NCBI RefSeq assembly: GCF_025376885.1
Contig: NZ_JAHUBR010000001.1
Coordinates: 2,232,001-2,296,000 of the forward strand
Length of the DNA: 64,000 bases
Source: Pseudoruegeria sp. SHC-113
Lineage (GTDB): Bacteria > Pseudomonadota > Alphaproteobacteria > Rhodobacterales > Rhodobacteraceae
Direction of reading: 5' to 3'
Numbering within the stretch: position 1 is the stretch's first letter; every line of letters begins with the position of its first letter. The position numbers were made by a program, and so were the translations under genes. The notes beneath the pieces are model-generated. The model saw only the letters and a list, made by a program, of their open reading frames with translations, made no database searches and was not told the origin of the DNA. Positions 18,309 to 27,380 of this stretch are shown piece by piece.

Positions 18309-19129
18309 CGCAGGTTCTCCATCGGCACCATGTCCATATCGGTGAAGGCCATGTTGTCGCCCGCCATCGCCCAGCAGAACGTGTAAGAGCCCGTCCCCGC
18401 GCCAGAGTGGATCGACCACGGCGGCGATACGGCGATCTCTTCGTTGCCCATCACCATGTGGCGCGTCTCGCTCGGCTCGCCCATGAAGTGGAACACGCGC
18501 TGGCCCTCGGCCACGTCGAAATAGAGATAGGCCTCCATGCGGCGGTCGTGGATGTGGGCGGGCATCGTGTTCCAGACAGAGCCGTTGTGCAGCTGGGTGT
18601 AGCCCATAACGAGCTGGCAGCTTTTCACGCCATCGGGGTGGATGCACTGGCAGATGGAGCGGTCGTTGGAGGTTTCGGCGCTGCCGAGCTTCACCTGATT
18701 GGCGTCCTCCGGGCGGATCAGCGCGGCCGGGTATGCCGTGTGCGCGGGGGCGGAGACGATGTAGAAGCGGCCCTCGCCGGAGAAGGAGACCGCACCCGCG
18801 CCCATCGGCAGGTAGAGCATGTCGCCCTTGTTGAGCTCCCATGTCTGATCCATCGCGCCGACAATGCCGGTGCCGCCGATGTTCAGGATACCCACCTCGC
18901 GGCGGTCCAGGAAGGAGGCGGTGCCGGTTTCGGCCACGGCGTCGAGCACCAGCGTCTTGCCGGCGGGCACGGCGCCGCCGACGATCAGGCGGTCATAGTG
19001 GGTGTAGGTCAGGCGAATCTCGCCCTCGGCAAAAGCGCCCCCCACGTGGAATTTCTCGCGCAGGCCGGAGGTGTCGAGGCCTTTGGCGGTTTCGGGATCG
19101 GTGGCGTAGAGGGTTTGGACGGTCAGCAC
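18305..19129 (-). CDS. kduI: 5-keto-4-deoxyuronate isomerase
   Basis: 274 residues, close to the 278 of E. coli KduI, a cupin-fold zinc isomerase acting on 5-keto-4-deoxyuronate from unsaturated uronic acids. Zinc-site His/Glu residues are seen in MPAHIHDRRMEAYLYF and PWSIHSG. The start is a GTG (19127-19129) with AGGAG seven bases before; no in-frame ATG fits. Confidence 0.93.
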   Translation of the reverse strand: MLTVQTLYATDPETAKGLDTSGLREKFHVGGAFAEGEIRLTYTHYDRLIVGGAVPAGKTLVLDAVAETGTASFLDRREVGILNIGGTGIVGAMDQTWELNKGDMLYLPMGAGAVSFSGEGRFYIVSAPAHTAYPAALIRPEDANQVKLGSAETSNDRSICQCIHPDGVKSCQLVMGYTQLHNGSVWNTMPAHIHDRRMEAYLYFDVAEGQRVFHFMGEPSETRHMVMGNEEIAVSPPWSIHSGAGTGSYTFCWAMAGDNMAFTDMDMVPMENLR

Positions 19130-19142
19130 GTCTGAGGCTCCT

Positions 19143-19466
19143 TTAAAGAAAATCGTCGCGGCGGGGTGTGAAACAATCAACCAGCAGCCCTGCCTCGATG
19201 CAGGTGCAGCCGTGTTCGGTGTTGGAAGGGATGACAAAGCAATCGCCCGCGCTGATGCGGGTGGTCTTGCCGTCCATCGTGAAATCGAAAACGCCGCGCT
19301 CCACATAGGTGGATTGCACGTGCGGATGGCTGTGAAGCGTGCCCACACCGCCGGTCTGGAAGCGGAACTCCACCACCATCAACGCGGGATCTTCTGCGCG
19401 CACACGGCGCTCGACACCCTCGCCCGAGGGCACCCACTTGCCGATCAACTCACTGGTTTCGCTCAT
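19143..19466 (-). CDS. kdgF: KdgF-like cupin, unsaturated-uronate linearising protein
   Basis: 107-residue single cupin with the metal motif LHSHPHVQSTYVERG and the second motif FVIPSNTEHG. KdgF speeds conversion of 4,5-unsaturated monouronates from pectin or alginate to linear ketouronates. First gene of the kdgF-kduI-kduD operon and divergent from the GntR regulator. Confidence 0.82.
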   Translation of the reverse strand: MSETSELIGKWVPSGEGVERRVRAEDPALMVVEFRFQTGGVGTLHSHPHVQSTYVERGVFDFTMDGKTTRISAGDCFVIPSNTEHGCTCIEAGLLVDCFTPRRDDFL

Positions 19467-19516
19467 CTTTCCTCCTCGCGTTTTGCGCTTTCGTTCCTTT
19501 TTGCCGATTCCGGGGC

Positions 19517-19554
19517 TTGACCGACTCGACGTGACTGGAATAGTAATTTCCCAG
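19517..19554 (+). promoter_or_regulatory. Promoter with imperfect operator between kdgF and gntR
   Basis: TTGACC (19517-19522), 18-base spacer, TAGTAA (19541-19546). An imperfect inverted repeat CTGGAA...TTCCCAG (19535-19540 and 19548-19554) overlaps the -10. Candidate binding site for the adjacent GntR regulator. Confidence 0.4.
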
Positions 19555-19579
19555 CTGATACGTCAATTAGAAAAGTGGC

Positions 19580-20296
19580 ATGGCAAAGTTGGTGAGTGAC
19601 ATATCCAAACAATCCGAAGCCCAGACGGCCCCGGTGAGCCAGCGTGTCTATGAGGACATCCGCGAGCGCATCATCTCGCTGGCTCTGCAGCCGGGCGCCC
19701 GCGTTTCGGAGAAAGACATCGCCGCGCAGATCGGCGTGTCCAAAACGCCAGTGCGCGAGGCCTTCATCCGCCTGTCCGACGAAGGGCTGATGGAGATTCG
19801 CCCGCAAAGCGGCAGCTACGTTTCCGAGATCACCTTTGAGAAGGTCTACGAAAGCCTGATGCTGCGCCGCGCGCTGGAGATGGCCGTGGCCGCCGAGGCC
19901 GCCAACCAGCGCAGCACGCTGGATCTGCTGAACCTGCAGGACATGATCGAGCAGCAGCAGGCCGCCGCCGACGCCGCTGATCGCGTGGCCTTCTTCGAAC
20001 TCGACACCGCCTTTCACCGTGGCCTTGCCGACATCGCGAAAATGCCCTCGGCCATCCGCATGATCCGCATGGTGCGCGGCACCGTGGACCGCGTGCAGCG
20101 CCTGCGGATCTCGCGGGGCGAAAGCCGTCACGCACAGGTGATCGAGGCGCACCGCGCCATCGTCGCCGGTATCGAAGCGCGCGATCCGGAGGCCGCCTCG
20201 GCCGCCATGGATCGCCATCTGAACTGCGTGGAGCTTTTCGCGCAGATCATCCGAAGCCCGGAAGTGCGTGAGCGAGTCGCTCAGGCCGCGGGCTGA
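19580..20296 (+). CDS. GntR-family (FadR/FCD type) regulator of the oligouronide locus
   Basis: 238 residues. Winged helix at residues about 20-80 (QRVYEDIRERIISLALQPGA, then VSKTPVREAFIRLSDEGLM), followed by a helical FCD ligand domain with FHRGLADIA and EAHRAIVAGIEARD. By position it likely represses the ABC importer/lyase genes downstream and kdgF-kduI-kduD opposite, with a uronate intermediate as inducer. The ABC ATPase gene starts 31 bases on. Confidence 0.87.
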   Translation: MAKLVSDISKQSEAQTAPVSQRVYEDIRERIISLALQPGARVSEKDIAAQIGVSKTPVREAFIRLSDEGLMEIRPQSGSYVSEITFEKVYESLMLRRALEMAVAAEAANQRSTLDLLNLQDMIEQQQAAADAADRVAFFELDTAFHRGLADIAKMPSAIRMIRMVRGTVDRVQRLRISRGESRHAQVIEAHRAIVAGIEARDPEAASAAMDRHLNCVELFAQIIRSPEVRERVAQAAG

Positions 20297-20327
20297 TCAA
20301 GGAACGAAACCCTGGGGAGGTTATAGG

Positions 20328-21434
20328 GTGACCAACGTCAAACTGGAAAAAGTGGTCAAGGCCTATGGCGGCATGCAGGTTGTGCATGGCGTGGACCTTG
20401 AAGTGAACGCCGGCGAATTCGTCGTGCTGGTGGGGCCGTCGGGCTGCGGCAAATCCACGATCCTGCGCATGATCGCGGGCCTTGAGGAAATCTCGGGCGG
20501 GCGTGTCTCAATCGGGGATCGCGTGGTGAACCGGATCGCGCCCAAGGATCGCGACGTGGCCATGGTGTTCCAGAACTACGCGCTCTACCCGCATCTTTCG
20601 GTGGAACAGAACATCGCCTTCGGCCTGCGCCTGCGCGGCATGGCGAAGGACAAGCGCCATGAACTGGTGATGGATGCCGCCGGCATCCTCGGCCTGACGG
20701 ATTACCTTGATCGCCGCCCGGCGGATCTCTCCGGCGGCCAGCGCCAGCGCGTTGCCATGGGCCGCGCCATCGTGCGTGATCCTTCCGTCTTCCTCTTCGA
20801 TGAGCCGCTCTCCAACCTCGACGCAAAACTGCGCAACAAGATGCGCGCCGAGATCAAGCGCCTGCATTCCCGCCTCGGCACCACCTCGATCTATGTGACC
20901 CACGATCAGGTCGAAGCCATGACGCTGGCCGACCGTATCGCCATCCTGAAAGATGGCCGCGTGGAGCAGGTCGGCACGCCGCTGGAGATTTTCGGCAATC
21001 CCGCCAATGCCTTCGTGGCCGGCTTCATGGGCAGCCCGCCGATGAACCTCGTGCTCGGTACGATCTCCGGCACCGCCGCCGCGCCTGTGGTGAAACTGGC
21101 GGACGGCTCCGCCCTGCCCGTCCCGGCCATGGCGCTGGATACCTTCGAGGATGGCAGCCGCGTGCAGCTTGGCCTGCGCCCGGAAACGATCCAGCTTGCC
21201 GACCCCAACGACACCGTCGCGCCGCTGGCGCAGATCCGCGTCGATCTGGTGGAGCCGCTGGGGATGGAAAGCCTCGTGCACGCCGAGCTGGGCGACACCT
21301 CCATCGTCGTGAAGGTGCCCGGCGTGGTGCAACTGGTTCAGGGATCGCAGGTGGGCATCACCGTTGCGCCTGAGCATTGCCACCTCTTTGCCGCCAAAAG
21401 CGGCGCGCGTCTGCACACGGCGGTGGCGGCATGA
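20328..21434 (+). CDS. algS: AlgS-like ABC importer ATPase
   Basis: About 368 residues. Walker A GPSGCGKSTILRM, signature LSGGQRQRVAMGR, Walker B VFLFDEPLSNLD, and a C-terminal MalK-like regulatory domain. The GTG start at 20328 has GGGGAGG (20315-20320) upstream and gives MTNVKLEKVVKAYGG. It is the ATPase of the AlgS/AlgM1/AlgM2/AlgQ-type importer, the alginate ABC system known from Sphingomonas A1, to judge from the neighbours; the ATPase alone is not diagnostic. Confidence 0.83.
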   Translation: MTNVKLEKVVKAYGGMQVVHGVDLEVNAGEFVVLVGPSGCGKSTILRMIAGLEEISGGRVSIGDRVVNRIAPKDRDVAMVFQNYALYPHLSVEQNIAFGLRLRGMAKDKRHELVMDAAGILGLTDYLDRRPADLSGGQRQRVAMGRAIVRDPSVFLFDEPLSNLDAKLRNKMRAEIKRLHSRLGTTSIYVTHDQVEAMTLADRIAILKDGRVEQVGTPLEIFGNPANAFVAGFMGSPPMNLVLGTISGTAAAPVVKLADGSALPVPAMALDTFEDGSRVQLGLRPETIQLADPNDTVAPLAQIRVDLVEPLGMESLVHAELGDTSIVVKVPGVVQLVQGSQVGITVAPEHCHLFAAKSGARLHTAVAA

Positions 21435-22420
21435 CCATGAGCGACAACGCCTCCCACTCGGGGCTCGCCCCGGGTGAGGACTACAGCGACTACGACCTTC
21501 CCGAACTCAGCCTCGCGGACCGCATCCGTCAGAACTTTGCCCAGAACTGGCAGGTCTACGTGATGCTGGCACCGATGGTGATCTACTTCCTCGTGTTTGC
21601 CTACAAGCCGATGCTGGGCCTCGTGATCGCCTTCAAGGATTTCTCGCTGTTCAAAGGCATCTGGGGCAGCCCCTGGGTCGGCTTTGAACACTTCGAGACC
21701 CTGTTCAACGACCCCTATTTCTGGCGCGCGGTGAAGAACACCGTGATCATCTCCGTCTTCAGCCTGATCTTCGCCTTCCCGGCCCCGATCATCCTCGCGC
21801 TGATGTTCAACGAGCTGCGCCACCAGGGCTTCAAGAAGACAGCACAAACAATCGCTTACCTGCCGCACTTCATCTCGATCGTGATCGTGGCGGGGATCGT
21901 TGTGAACTTTTTCTCGCCCTCTGGCATCGTGAACCTGCTTCTGACGAAGCTGGGCATGGATGATCCCATCTACTTCCTGACGATGCCCGAATGGTTCCGC
22001 CCGATCTTCATCGGTTCCAACATCTGGAAGGAAGCGGGTTTTGAATCGATCATCTATCTGGCTGCCATCGCCGGTGTGAGCCCCACGCTCTACGAAAGCG
22101 CGAAGGTGGACGGCGCAACGCGCTTCCAGATGATGTATCTGATCACCCTGCCCTGCATCCTGCCGACGATCCTGATCATGCTGATCATCCGTATCGGCAA
22201 CCTGCTGGAGGTGAGTTTCGAATACGTGATCCTGCTGTATCAGCCGGCCACCTACGAGACCGCCGACGTGATCACCACCTGGATCTACCGTCAGGGCCTG
22301 CAGAACAACAACTACGACGTGGCCACCGCTGCCGGTGTGTTCAACGCCGTCGTTGCCTTCGCCCTCGTCATCACCGCAAACCGCCTGTCCAAGCGCGTCT
22401 CGCGCACGGGCCTCTGGTAA
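21431..22420 (+). CDS. algM1: AlgM1/LplB-type ABC permease
   Basis: 330 residues with six membrane helices and the EAA-type loop ESAKVDGATRFQMMYLITLP. Family LplB/YtcP, more common in Firmicutes polysaccharide importers and in Sphingomonas AlgM1 (about 324 residues). The ATG overlaps the ATPase stop (ATGA). Imports oligosaccharides with its partners. Confidence 0.85.
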   Translation: MTMSDNASHSGLAPGEDYSDYDLPELSLADRIRQNFAQNWQVYVMLAPMVIYFLVFAYKPMLGLVIAFKDFSLFKGIWGSPWVGFEHFETLFNDPYFWRAVKNTVIISVFSLIFAFPAPIILALMFNELRHQGFKKTAQTIAYLPHFISIVIVAGIVVNFFSPSGIVNLLLTKLGMDDPIYFLTMPEWFRPIFIGSNIWKEAGFESIIYLAAIAGVSPTLYESAKVDGATRFQMMYLITLPCILPTILIMLIIRIGNLLEVSFEYVILLYQPATYETADVITTWIYRQGLQNNNYDVATAAGVFNAVVAFALVITANRLSKRVSRTGLW

Positions 22421-22435
22421 GGAAGGAACAGACAC

Positions 22436-23329
22436 ATGTCTTCCCCCACCGGCACCTTCGATCTGTACAGCCGCGGTGATCGCTTCTTCGGCTGGGCCGT
22501 CACCATCCTGCTCGGGCTCTTCGTGGCCTCCACGCTTTACCCTTTCATCTACGTGCTTGCCGCCTCGATCTCGTCGGGCGCAGCCGTGGCCCGGGGCGAC
22601 GTGGTGTTCCTGCCGAAGGAAATCACGCTGGATGCGTTCAACTACGTGATGGCCGACAAGGCCTTCTGGATCGCCTACGGCAACACCTTCTACTACACGA
22701 TCGTGGGCACGCTGACGTCGCTCGCCTTCATCATCCCCGGCGCCTATGCGCTGAGCCGTCCGAACCTGCCCTGCCGCTCCGGCTTCAACCTCTTCGTGGC
22801 CTTCACGCTGTGGTTTCATGCGGGCATGATCCCGGTGTTCCTGAACATCCGCGATCTGGGCATCCTCGACACGCGCTTTGCCATCATCATCGCCTTCGCG
22901 GTGAACGCCTTCAACGCCATCCTGATGCGCAACTTCTTCGAGAACGTGCCGCGGTCCTTCGAGGAAGCCGCCCGGATGGATGGTGCCAATGATTTCCAGA
23001 TCCTGTGGCGCGTCTACGTGCCGCTCTCCAAGCCCGCCATCATCACGGTTGCGCTCTTCTGCGCCGTGGCACGCTGGAACGGCTACTTCTGGGCCATGGT
23101 CATCCTGCGCGATCAGGACAAGCTGCCGCTGCAGGTCTACCTGAAGGAAATCATCGTCGAACTGAACATGAGCGACGAATTCGCCACCGATCTTCTGTCG
23201 GCCGGCTACTCGTTCGAAACGATGATCGCCGCCATCATCGTGCTCTCGATCATCCCTGTCCTTATCGTCTACCCCTACATCCAGAAGTACTTCCAGAAGG
23301 GCGTGATGCTGGGCGGGGTAAAGGAATGA
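22436..23329 (+). CDS. algM2: AlgM2/YtcP-type ABC permease
   Basis: 297 residues, matching AlgM2 (about 293). EAA loop FEEAARMDGANDFQILWRVY; six hydrophobic segments. Starts 16 bases after algM1 with GGAAGGA upstream. Confidence 0.85.
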   Translation: MSSPTGTFDLYSRGDRFFGWAVTILLGLFVASTLYPFIYVLAASISSGAAVARGDVVFLPKEITLDAFNYVMADKAFWIAYGNTFYYTIVGTLTSLAFIIPGAYALSRPNLPCRSGFNLFVAFTLWFHAGMIPVFLNIRDLGILDTRFAIIIAFAVNAFNAILMRNFFENVPRSFEEAARMDGANDFQILWRVYVPLSKPAIITVALFCAVARWNGYFWAMVILRDQDKLPLQVYLKEIIVELNMSDEFATDLLSAGYSFETMIAAIIVLSIIPVLIVYPYIQKYFQKGVMLGGVKE

Positions 23330-23388
23330 TGCGGGCGCAGAAATCCGCATCGAAAACCAAACGTCATAAACCCTGGGAGGAGAACCAA

Positions 23389-24960
23389 ATGACGCTGAAA
23401 ACCCTCATGATGAGCGCCGCTGCCGCCAGCGCGCTGAGCCTGAGCGGGGCCTTTGCCCCGGCCGCGGCCGACAAGATCGTCGAAGAGCCGCTGGAGCTTG
23501 AGATCTTCATGCACTTCCGCGACAAATACGGCTGGAACGAAGAATGGCCGGTGGCGCAGAAAGTGGCCGAGAAGACCGGCATCACCCTGAAAGGCACCGC
23601 CCCGGTCGGCGCAGGCGACACGCGCGAGCTGTTCAACCTGATGATCGCCTCCGGTGACATCCCCGATCTCGTGGGCGGTGAGTTCCGCGGCGCCGGGATG
23701 AAGGAAGCCTTCGATCAATACGGCATGGAAGGCGCCTTCCTGCCGCTAAACGATCTGATCGCCGAGCACGCGCCCGAGATCCAGAAGGTGCTGGACGAAA
23801 ACCCGACGATCCGCGCCGCGATCTCGGCCCCTGATGGCAACATCTACTACATCCCCTACCTGCCCGATGGCGACGTGGGCCGGGTGTGGTTCGTGCGTCA
23901 GGACTGGCTGGACAAGCTGGGCCTTGAGCAGCCCAAGTCGGTCGATGAGCTCTACGACGTACTCGTGGCCTTCCGCGATCAGGATCCGAACGGCAACGGC
24001 GTTGCTGACGAGATCCCCTATTTCAACCGCCACGCCGAAGAGGCCATCCGCCTCGTGAACCTCTGGGGCGCACGCTCCACGGGCTCCGACAGCTACCACC
24101 AGTTCTACATCGAAGAGGGCGCCGTGGTGCACCCCTACGCCCATGAGAACTTCAAGACCGGCATCATGAACGTTGCCAAGTGGTATCAGGAAGGGCTGAT
24201 CGACAAGGAAATCTTCACCCGCAAATCCCGCGCGCGGGACGAGCTTCTGGGCGGCAACCTTGGCGGCGCAACCCACGACTGGATCGCCTCCACCGCCGGC
24301 TATAACGACAAGCTCGCCGCCGACATCGAAGGCTTCTCCTTCGTGCCGATCCTGCCGCCGGCGGATGTAAACGGCAACGTCTGGGAAGAGCATGGCCGGA
24401 TCGCGGTGAAACCCTCGGGCTGGGCCATCGGCTACAGCAACGAGCACCCGGAAGAGACGATCAAGCTGATGAACTTCTACTTCACCGAAGAAGGACGCAA
24501 CATCGCCAACTTCGGCGTGGAAGGCCTGACCTACGACATGGTCGACGGCAAGGCCGTGTTCAAGGACAGCGTGCTGAACGGCGAAGGCTCTGTCGTCTCC
24601 CAGATGTGGGAAATCGGCGCGCAGATCCCGATCGGCTTCCCGCAGGACTACGCCTATGAAGCTCAGTGGACCTCCGAGCTCGCGACGAAAGGCATCGAGA
24701 TGTACACCGAGGCCGGTGTCGTTGTGGAGCAGTTCCCGGGGATCGCCATGAACGCCGAGGAAAAGGCCATCTACGACAAGCATTGGCCGAACATCCTGTC
24801 GTTCATGCAAGAAAGCTACGAGAAGTGGATCCTCGGCGCCGGCGACGTGTCGGCCGAGTGGGGCGACTATCAGGCCCAGCTCGAGCGCCTCGGCTACGCC
24901 GAAGTGGTGGCAGCCCTGACGACCGCCTACCAGCGCCAGTACGGCAGCGCCGGCAACTAA
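23389..24960 (+). CDS. algQ: AlgQ-like oligosaccharide-binding protein
   Basis: 523 residues, the length of AlgQ1/AlgQ2. Signal peptide through about residue 27 (SGAFAPAAA). The body has the EF-hand-like loop DPNGNGVADE at residues 199-208 (Asp199, Asn201, Asn203, Asp207, Glu208), which corresponds to the calcium site described for AlgQ2. It likely captures oligouronides in the periplasm. GGGAGG before the ATG. A hairpin separates it from the lyase gene. Confidence 0.85.
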   Translation: MTLKTLMMSAAAASALSLSGAFAPAAADKIVEEPLELEIFMHFRDKYGWNEEWPVAQKVAEKTGITLKGTAPVGAGDTRELFNLMIASGDIPDLVGGEFRGAGMKEAFDQYGMEGAFLPLNDLIAEHAPEIQKVLDENPTIRAAISAPDGNIYYIPYLPDGDVGRVWFVRQDWLDKLGLEQPKSVDELYDVLVAFRDQDPNGNGVADEIPYFNRHAEEAIRLVNLWGARSTGSDSYHQFYIEEGAVVHPYAHENFKTGIMNVAKWYQEGLIDKEIFTRKSRARDELLGGNLGGATHDWIASTAGYNDKLAADIEGFSFVPILPPADVNGNVWEEHGRIAVKPSGWAIGYSNEHPEETIKLMNFYFTEEGRNIANFGVEGLTYDMVDGKAVFKDSVLNGEGSVVSQMWEIGAQIPIGFPQDYAYEAQWTSELATKGIEMYTEAGVVVEQFPGIAMNAEEKAIYDKHWPNILSFMQESYEKWILGAGDVSAEWGDYQAQLERLGYAEVVAALTTAYQRQYGSAGN

Positions 24961-24978
24961 GCCGCGCTTTGCCAGCTC

Positions 24979-25014
24979 CCCCGGGCGGTGTCACTCCCGC
25001 TTTGCCGCCCGGGG
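24979..25014 (+). terminator. Intercistronic hairpin (attenuator/stabiliser)
   Basis: Perfect 10-bp stem CCCCGGGCGG / CCGCCCGGGG with a 16-base loop, between the binding-protein and lyase genes. Only CCCTTT follows, so it may partly terminate or protect the upstream mRNA, giving more binding protein than lyase. Confidence 0.6.
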
Positions 25015-25048
25015 CCCTTTCCAATACGCCAATAGTCCAGAGGCACGC

Positions 25049-27364
25049 ATGCCGGTCGAATCCAAGAAAAACAGCCCCTCCGCACCGCACCCCGAGGCCG
25101 CCCTGCTGCAGCCCGCGGAGAACGTTCTGACCGTGCGCTACCGCCCGTCCGAGGGCGAAGCCTGTCTGGAGAACCCGCCCCGGTTCCAATGGATCCCGCC
25201 GCAGGTGGGCCGCCGCCTCTACCAGATCGAACTGCAGCCGCTCAGCGCTGATGGCAGCGCAGCGGGCAAGCCGATCCTCTATTCCGCCATTCCTTTCGCG
25301 TTCTTCACGCCAGACGCGCCGCTACCGACGGGCCAATATCGGTGGCGCTACCGCGTGGAGGGCGACGCCGCCGGTGCCTGGAGTTCCTCTCGCCGTTTCA
25401 CCCTGCCTGCAAGCGCAGCCGAAGCGCCTTTCTCCCTGGATCTCAAGCGTGCCGGCGGCCCGCGCCCCCGTCTTGCCATCGCGCCCGATGGCCACACCGC
25501 CCTGCGCAGCGATCCTGCTGTCCTGCCGCAATGGGCCCCCTTCTTTGAAAAGAGCGTCACGCCCTGGATCGAGCGCGAGATCGTGCCCGAGCCCGCGCCC
25601 TACCCGAACAACACACGCACGCCCGCGCTCTGGCGTGAAAGCTATATCGCCTGTCAGGAAGCGCTCTACGCCATCCGCAACCTCTCGATCGCCGGTGTGC
25701 TGCTGGCCGATGACGCGCTGGTCGAGAAGGCCCGCGGCTGGCTGCTGGCCGTGGCGGCGTGGGATGTCGACGGGGCCACGAGCCGGTCCTATAACGATGA
25801 AGCCGCCTTCCGCGTCGCCACCGCGCTGGCCTGGGGCTACGACTGGCTGCGCACCCAGCTTTCCCCCGATGAAGCCGCGCTGGTGCGCGCTTCACTGCTG
25901 GCGCGGGGTCGCCAGGTCGCCCGGCACGCGATGGAGGCCTCCCGCATCGAGACCTTCCCCTTTGACAGCCACGCCATCCGCTCGATCTCGGCGGTGATGG
26001 TGCCGGTGGGCCTTGCGCTGGCGGGGGAAGACGAGGAAGCCACCACATGGCTGCGCTACGCGGCGGGCTATCTTGCCGGCCCCTACTCCGCCTGGGCCGA
26101 TGCCGAGGGCGGCTGGGCCGAAGGCATCCACTACTGGACAACCGCCATGTGCTACGCGCTGGAAGCGGCAGCCCTCCTGCGCAATTGCACAGGCCTTGAT
26201 CTGTTCCAGCGCCCCTTCTTCCGCAACACCGGCCAGTTCCCGATGTACTGCCGCCCGGCCTGGACCCATCGCGCCATCTTCGGCGATGACGCCACGCTTG
26301 GCGATCCGCCCAGCCCCAAGATCGGCCGCAACGCCGCCTTGCTGGCCGCCGCCACCGCGAACCCCGACCTCGCGGGCTACGCTGCGCAGGTGGAGCGCTT
26401 CGCCGAGAGCGACGAGATGGCGTTCTATAATTACGGCTGGTGGGATTTCCGCTTCGACGATCTGCTGCGCGCGGCCAGCTTCCCCGAGGTGCTGCCCCGC
26501 GCTAAAGGGCCCGAGCCGCAGATGAAGCTCTTCCCCGGCGTCGGCTGGGCCTCTTTCCAGACCCGGATGGACGACCCGGCCCAGCAAATCCACTGCTTGT
26601 TCAAATCCTCGCCCTACGGCTCGATCAGCCACAGCCACGGCGATCAGAACGCCTTTTGCCTCTCGGCCTTCGGGGAGGATCTGCTGATCCAGTCCGGCCA
26701 TTACGTGGCCCATAACTCCACCATGCACCGGCGCTGGCGGCGGCAGACGATCTCCAAGAACGCGCTGCTGATCGACGGCAAGGGGCAATATGCCGAGGAG
26801 GACAAGTTCCTCGCCCGCAAGGCTGCCGGCCGGATCGTGCAAAGCGGCTCCGCGCCCAACCATCACTGGGCCGTGGGCGATGCAACGGCTGCCTATGCCG
26901 CCCATGTGCCGGGCCTTCTGGAGGCCCGCCGCGAGGTGCATCAGGTCTTTGGGGCGGCCTTCGTGGTGATCGATCATATCCGCTGCGAAGAGGCGGTGCC
27001 GATCACCTGGCTGGGCCACACCGAGGGCACGATCCGCACCGAGGAACTGGCCGCCACAATCGAAGGCGTGCAGGCACAGGCCGGGATCGAAATCGCCTAT
27101 TCCTCGGCACCGGTGGCCGGGCTGAAGGTGGTTGAGGGCTTTGATGAGGTCCTGCCCGAGGATTACGCCGGGCTCACGCTGTCGCGCCGCCTTGAAATCC
27201 ACTGCGCCCCGGCGCGCAGCCACACGCTGGCGGTGCTCATCAACCCGGTGAAGCGCGGCGAAAGCCCGGATGTGCTGGGCTTCATCGAGGATCAGGGCTT
27301 TGGCAAGACGCTCTACTGCCTGAGCCGGGATGAAACCCCGGTGCGCATCGCGCTGCCCGGCTGA
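25049..27364 (+). CDS. PL15-type exo-oligoalginate lyase (DUF4962/heparinase II/III)
   Basis: 771 residues with no signal peptide, so cytoplasmic. The architecture fits the alpha/alpha-toroid plus heparinase II/III beta-domain lyases; the N-terminal ENPPRFQWIPP motif is DUF4962. Residues expected for catalysis by Agrobacterium Atu3025 (His311, Arg314, Tyr365, His531, from memory) fall at His308, Arg311 (SHAIR), Tyr362 (GIHYW) and His528 (SHSHGDQ), all with the same offset of three. It would cut imported alginate oligomers to the unsaturated monouronate. A heparan-type subfamily is the alternative. Confidence 0.85.
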   Translation: MPVESKKNSPSAPHPEAALLQPAENVLTVRYRPSEGEACLENPPRFQWIPPQVGRRLYQIELQPLSADGSAAGKPILYSAIPFAFFTPDAPLPTGQYRWRYRVEGDAAGAWSSSRRFTLPASAAEAPFSLDLKRAGGPRPRLAIAPDGHTALRSDPAVLPQWAPFFEKSVTPWIEREIVPEPAPYPNNTRTPALWRESYIACQEALYAIRNLSIAGVLLADDALVEKARGWLLAVAAWDVDGATSRSYNDEAAFRVATALAWGYDWLRTQLSPDEAALVRASLLARGRQVARHAMEASRIETFPFDSHAIRSISAVMVPVGLALAGEDEEATTWLRYAAGYLAGPYSAWADAEGGWAEGIHYWTTAMCYALEAAALLRNCTGLDLFQRPFFRNTGQFPMYCRPAWTHRAIFGDDATLGDPPSPKIGRNAALLAAATANPDLAGYAAQVERFAESDEMAFYNYGWWDFRFDDLLRAASFPEVLPRAKGPEPQMKLFPGVGWASFQTRMDDPAQQIHCLFKSSPYGSISHSHGDQNAFCLSAFGEDLLIQSGHYVAHNSTMHRRWRRQTISKNALLIDGKGQYAEEDKFLARKAAGRIVQSGSAPNHHWAVGDATAAYAAHVPGLLEARREVHQVFGAAFVVIDHIRCEEAVPITWLGHTEGTIRTEELAATIEGVQAQAGIEIAYSSAPVAGLKVVEGFDEVLPEDYAGLTLSRRLEIHCAPARSHTLAVLINPVKRGESPDVLGFIEDQGFGKTLYCLSRDETPVRIALPG

Positions 27365-27380
27365 CTCAGCGGTGCCGCGC

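Noticed and set aside
21338-23350. 670-codon minus frame opposite the ABC permeases
   Set aside because: Shadow of the permease genes; low-complexity His/Asp/Glu composition.
25892-27223. 443-codon minus frame opposite the lyase
   Set aside because: Shadow of the lyase; no domain seen.
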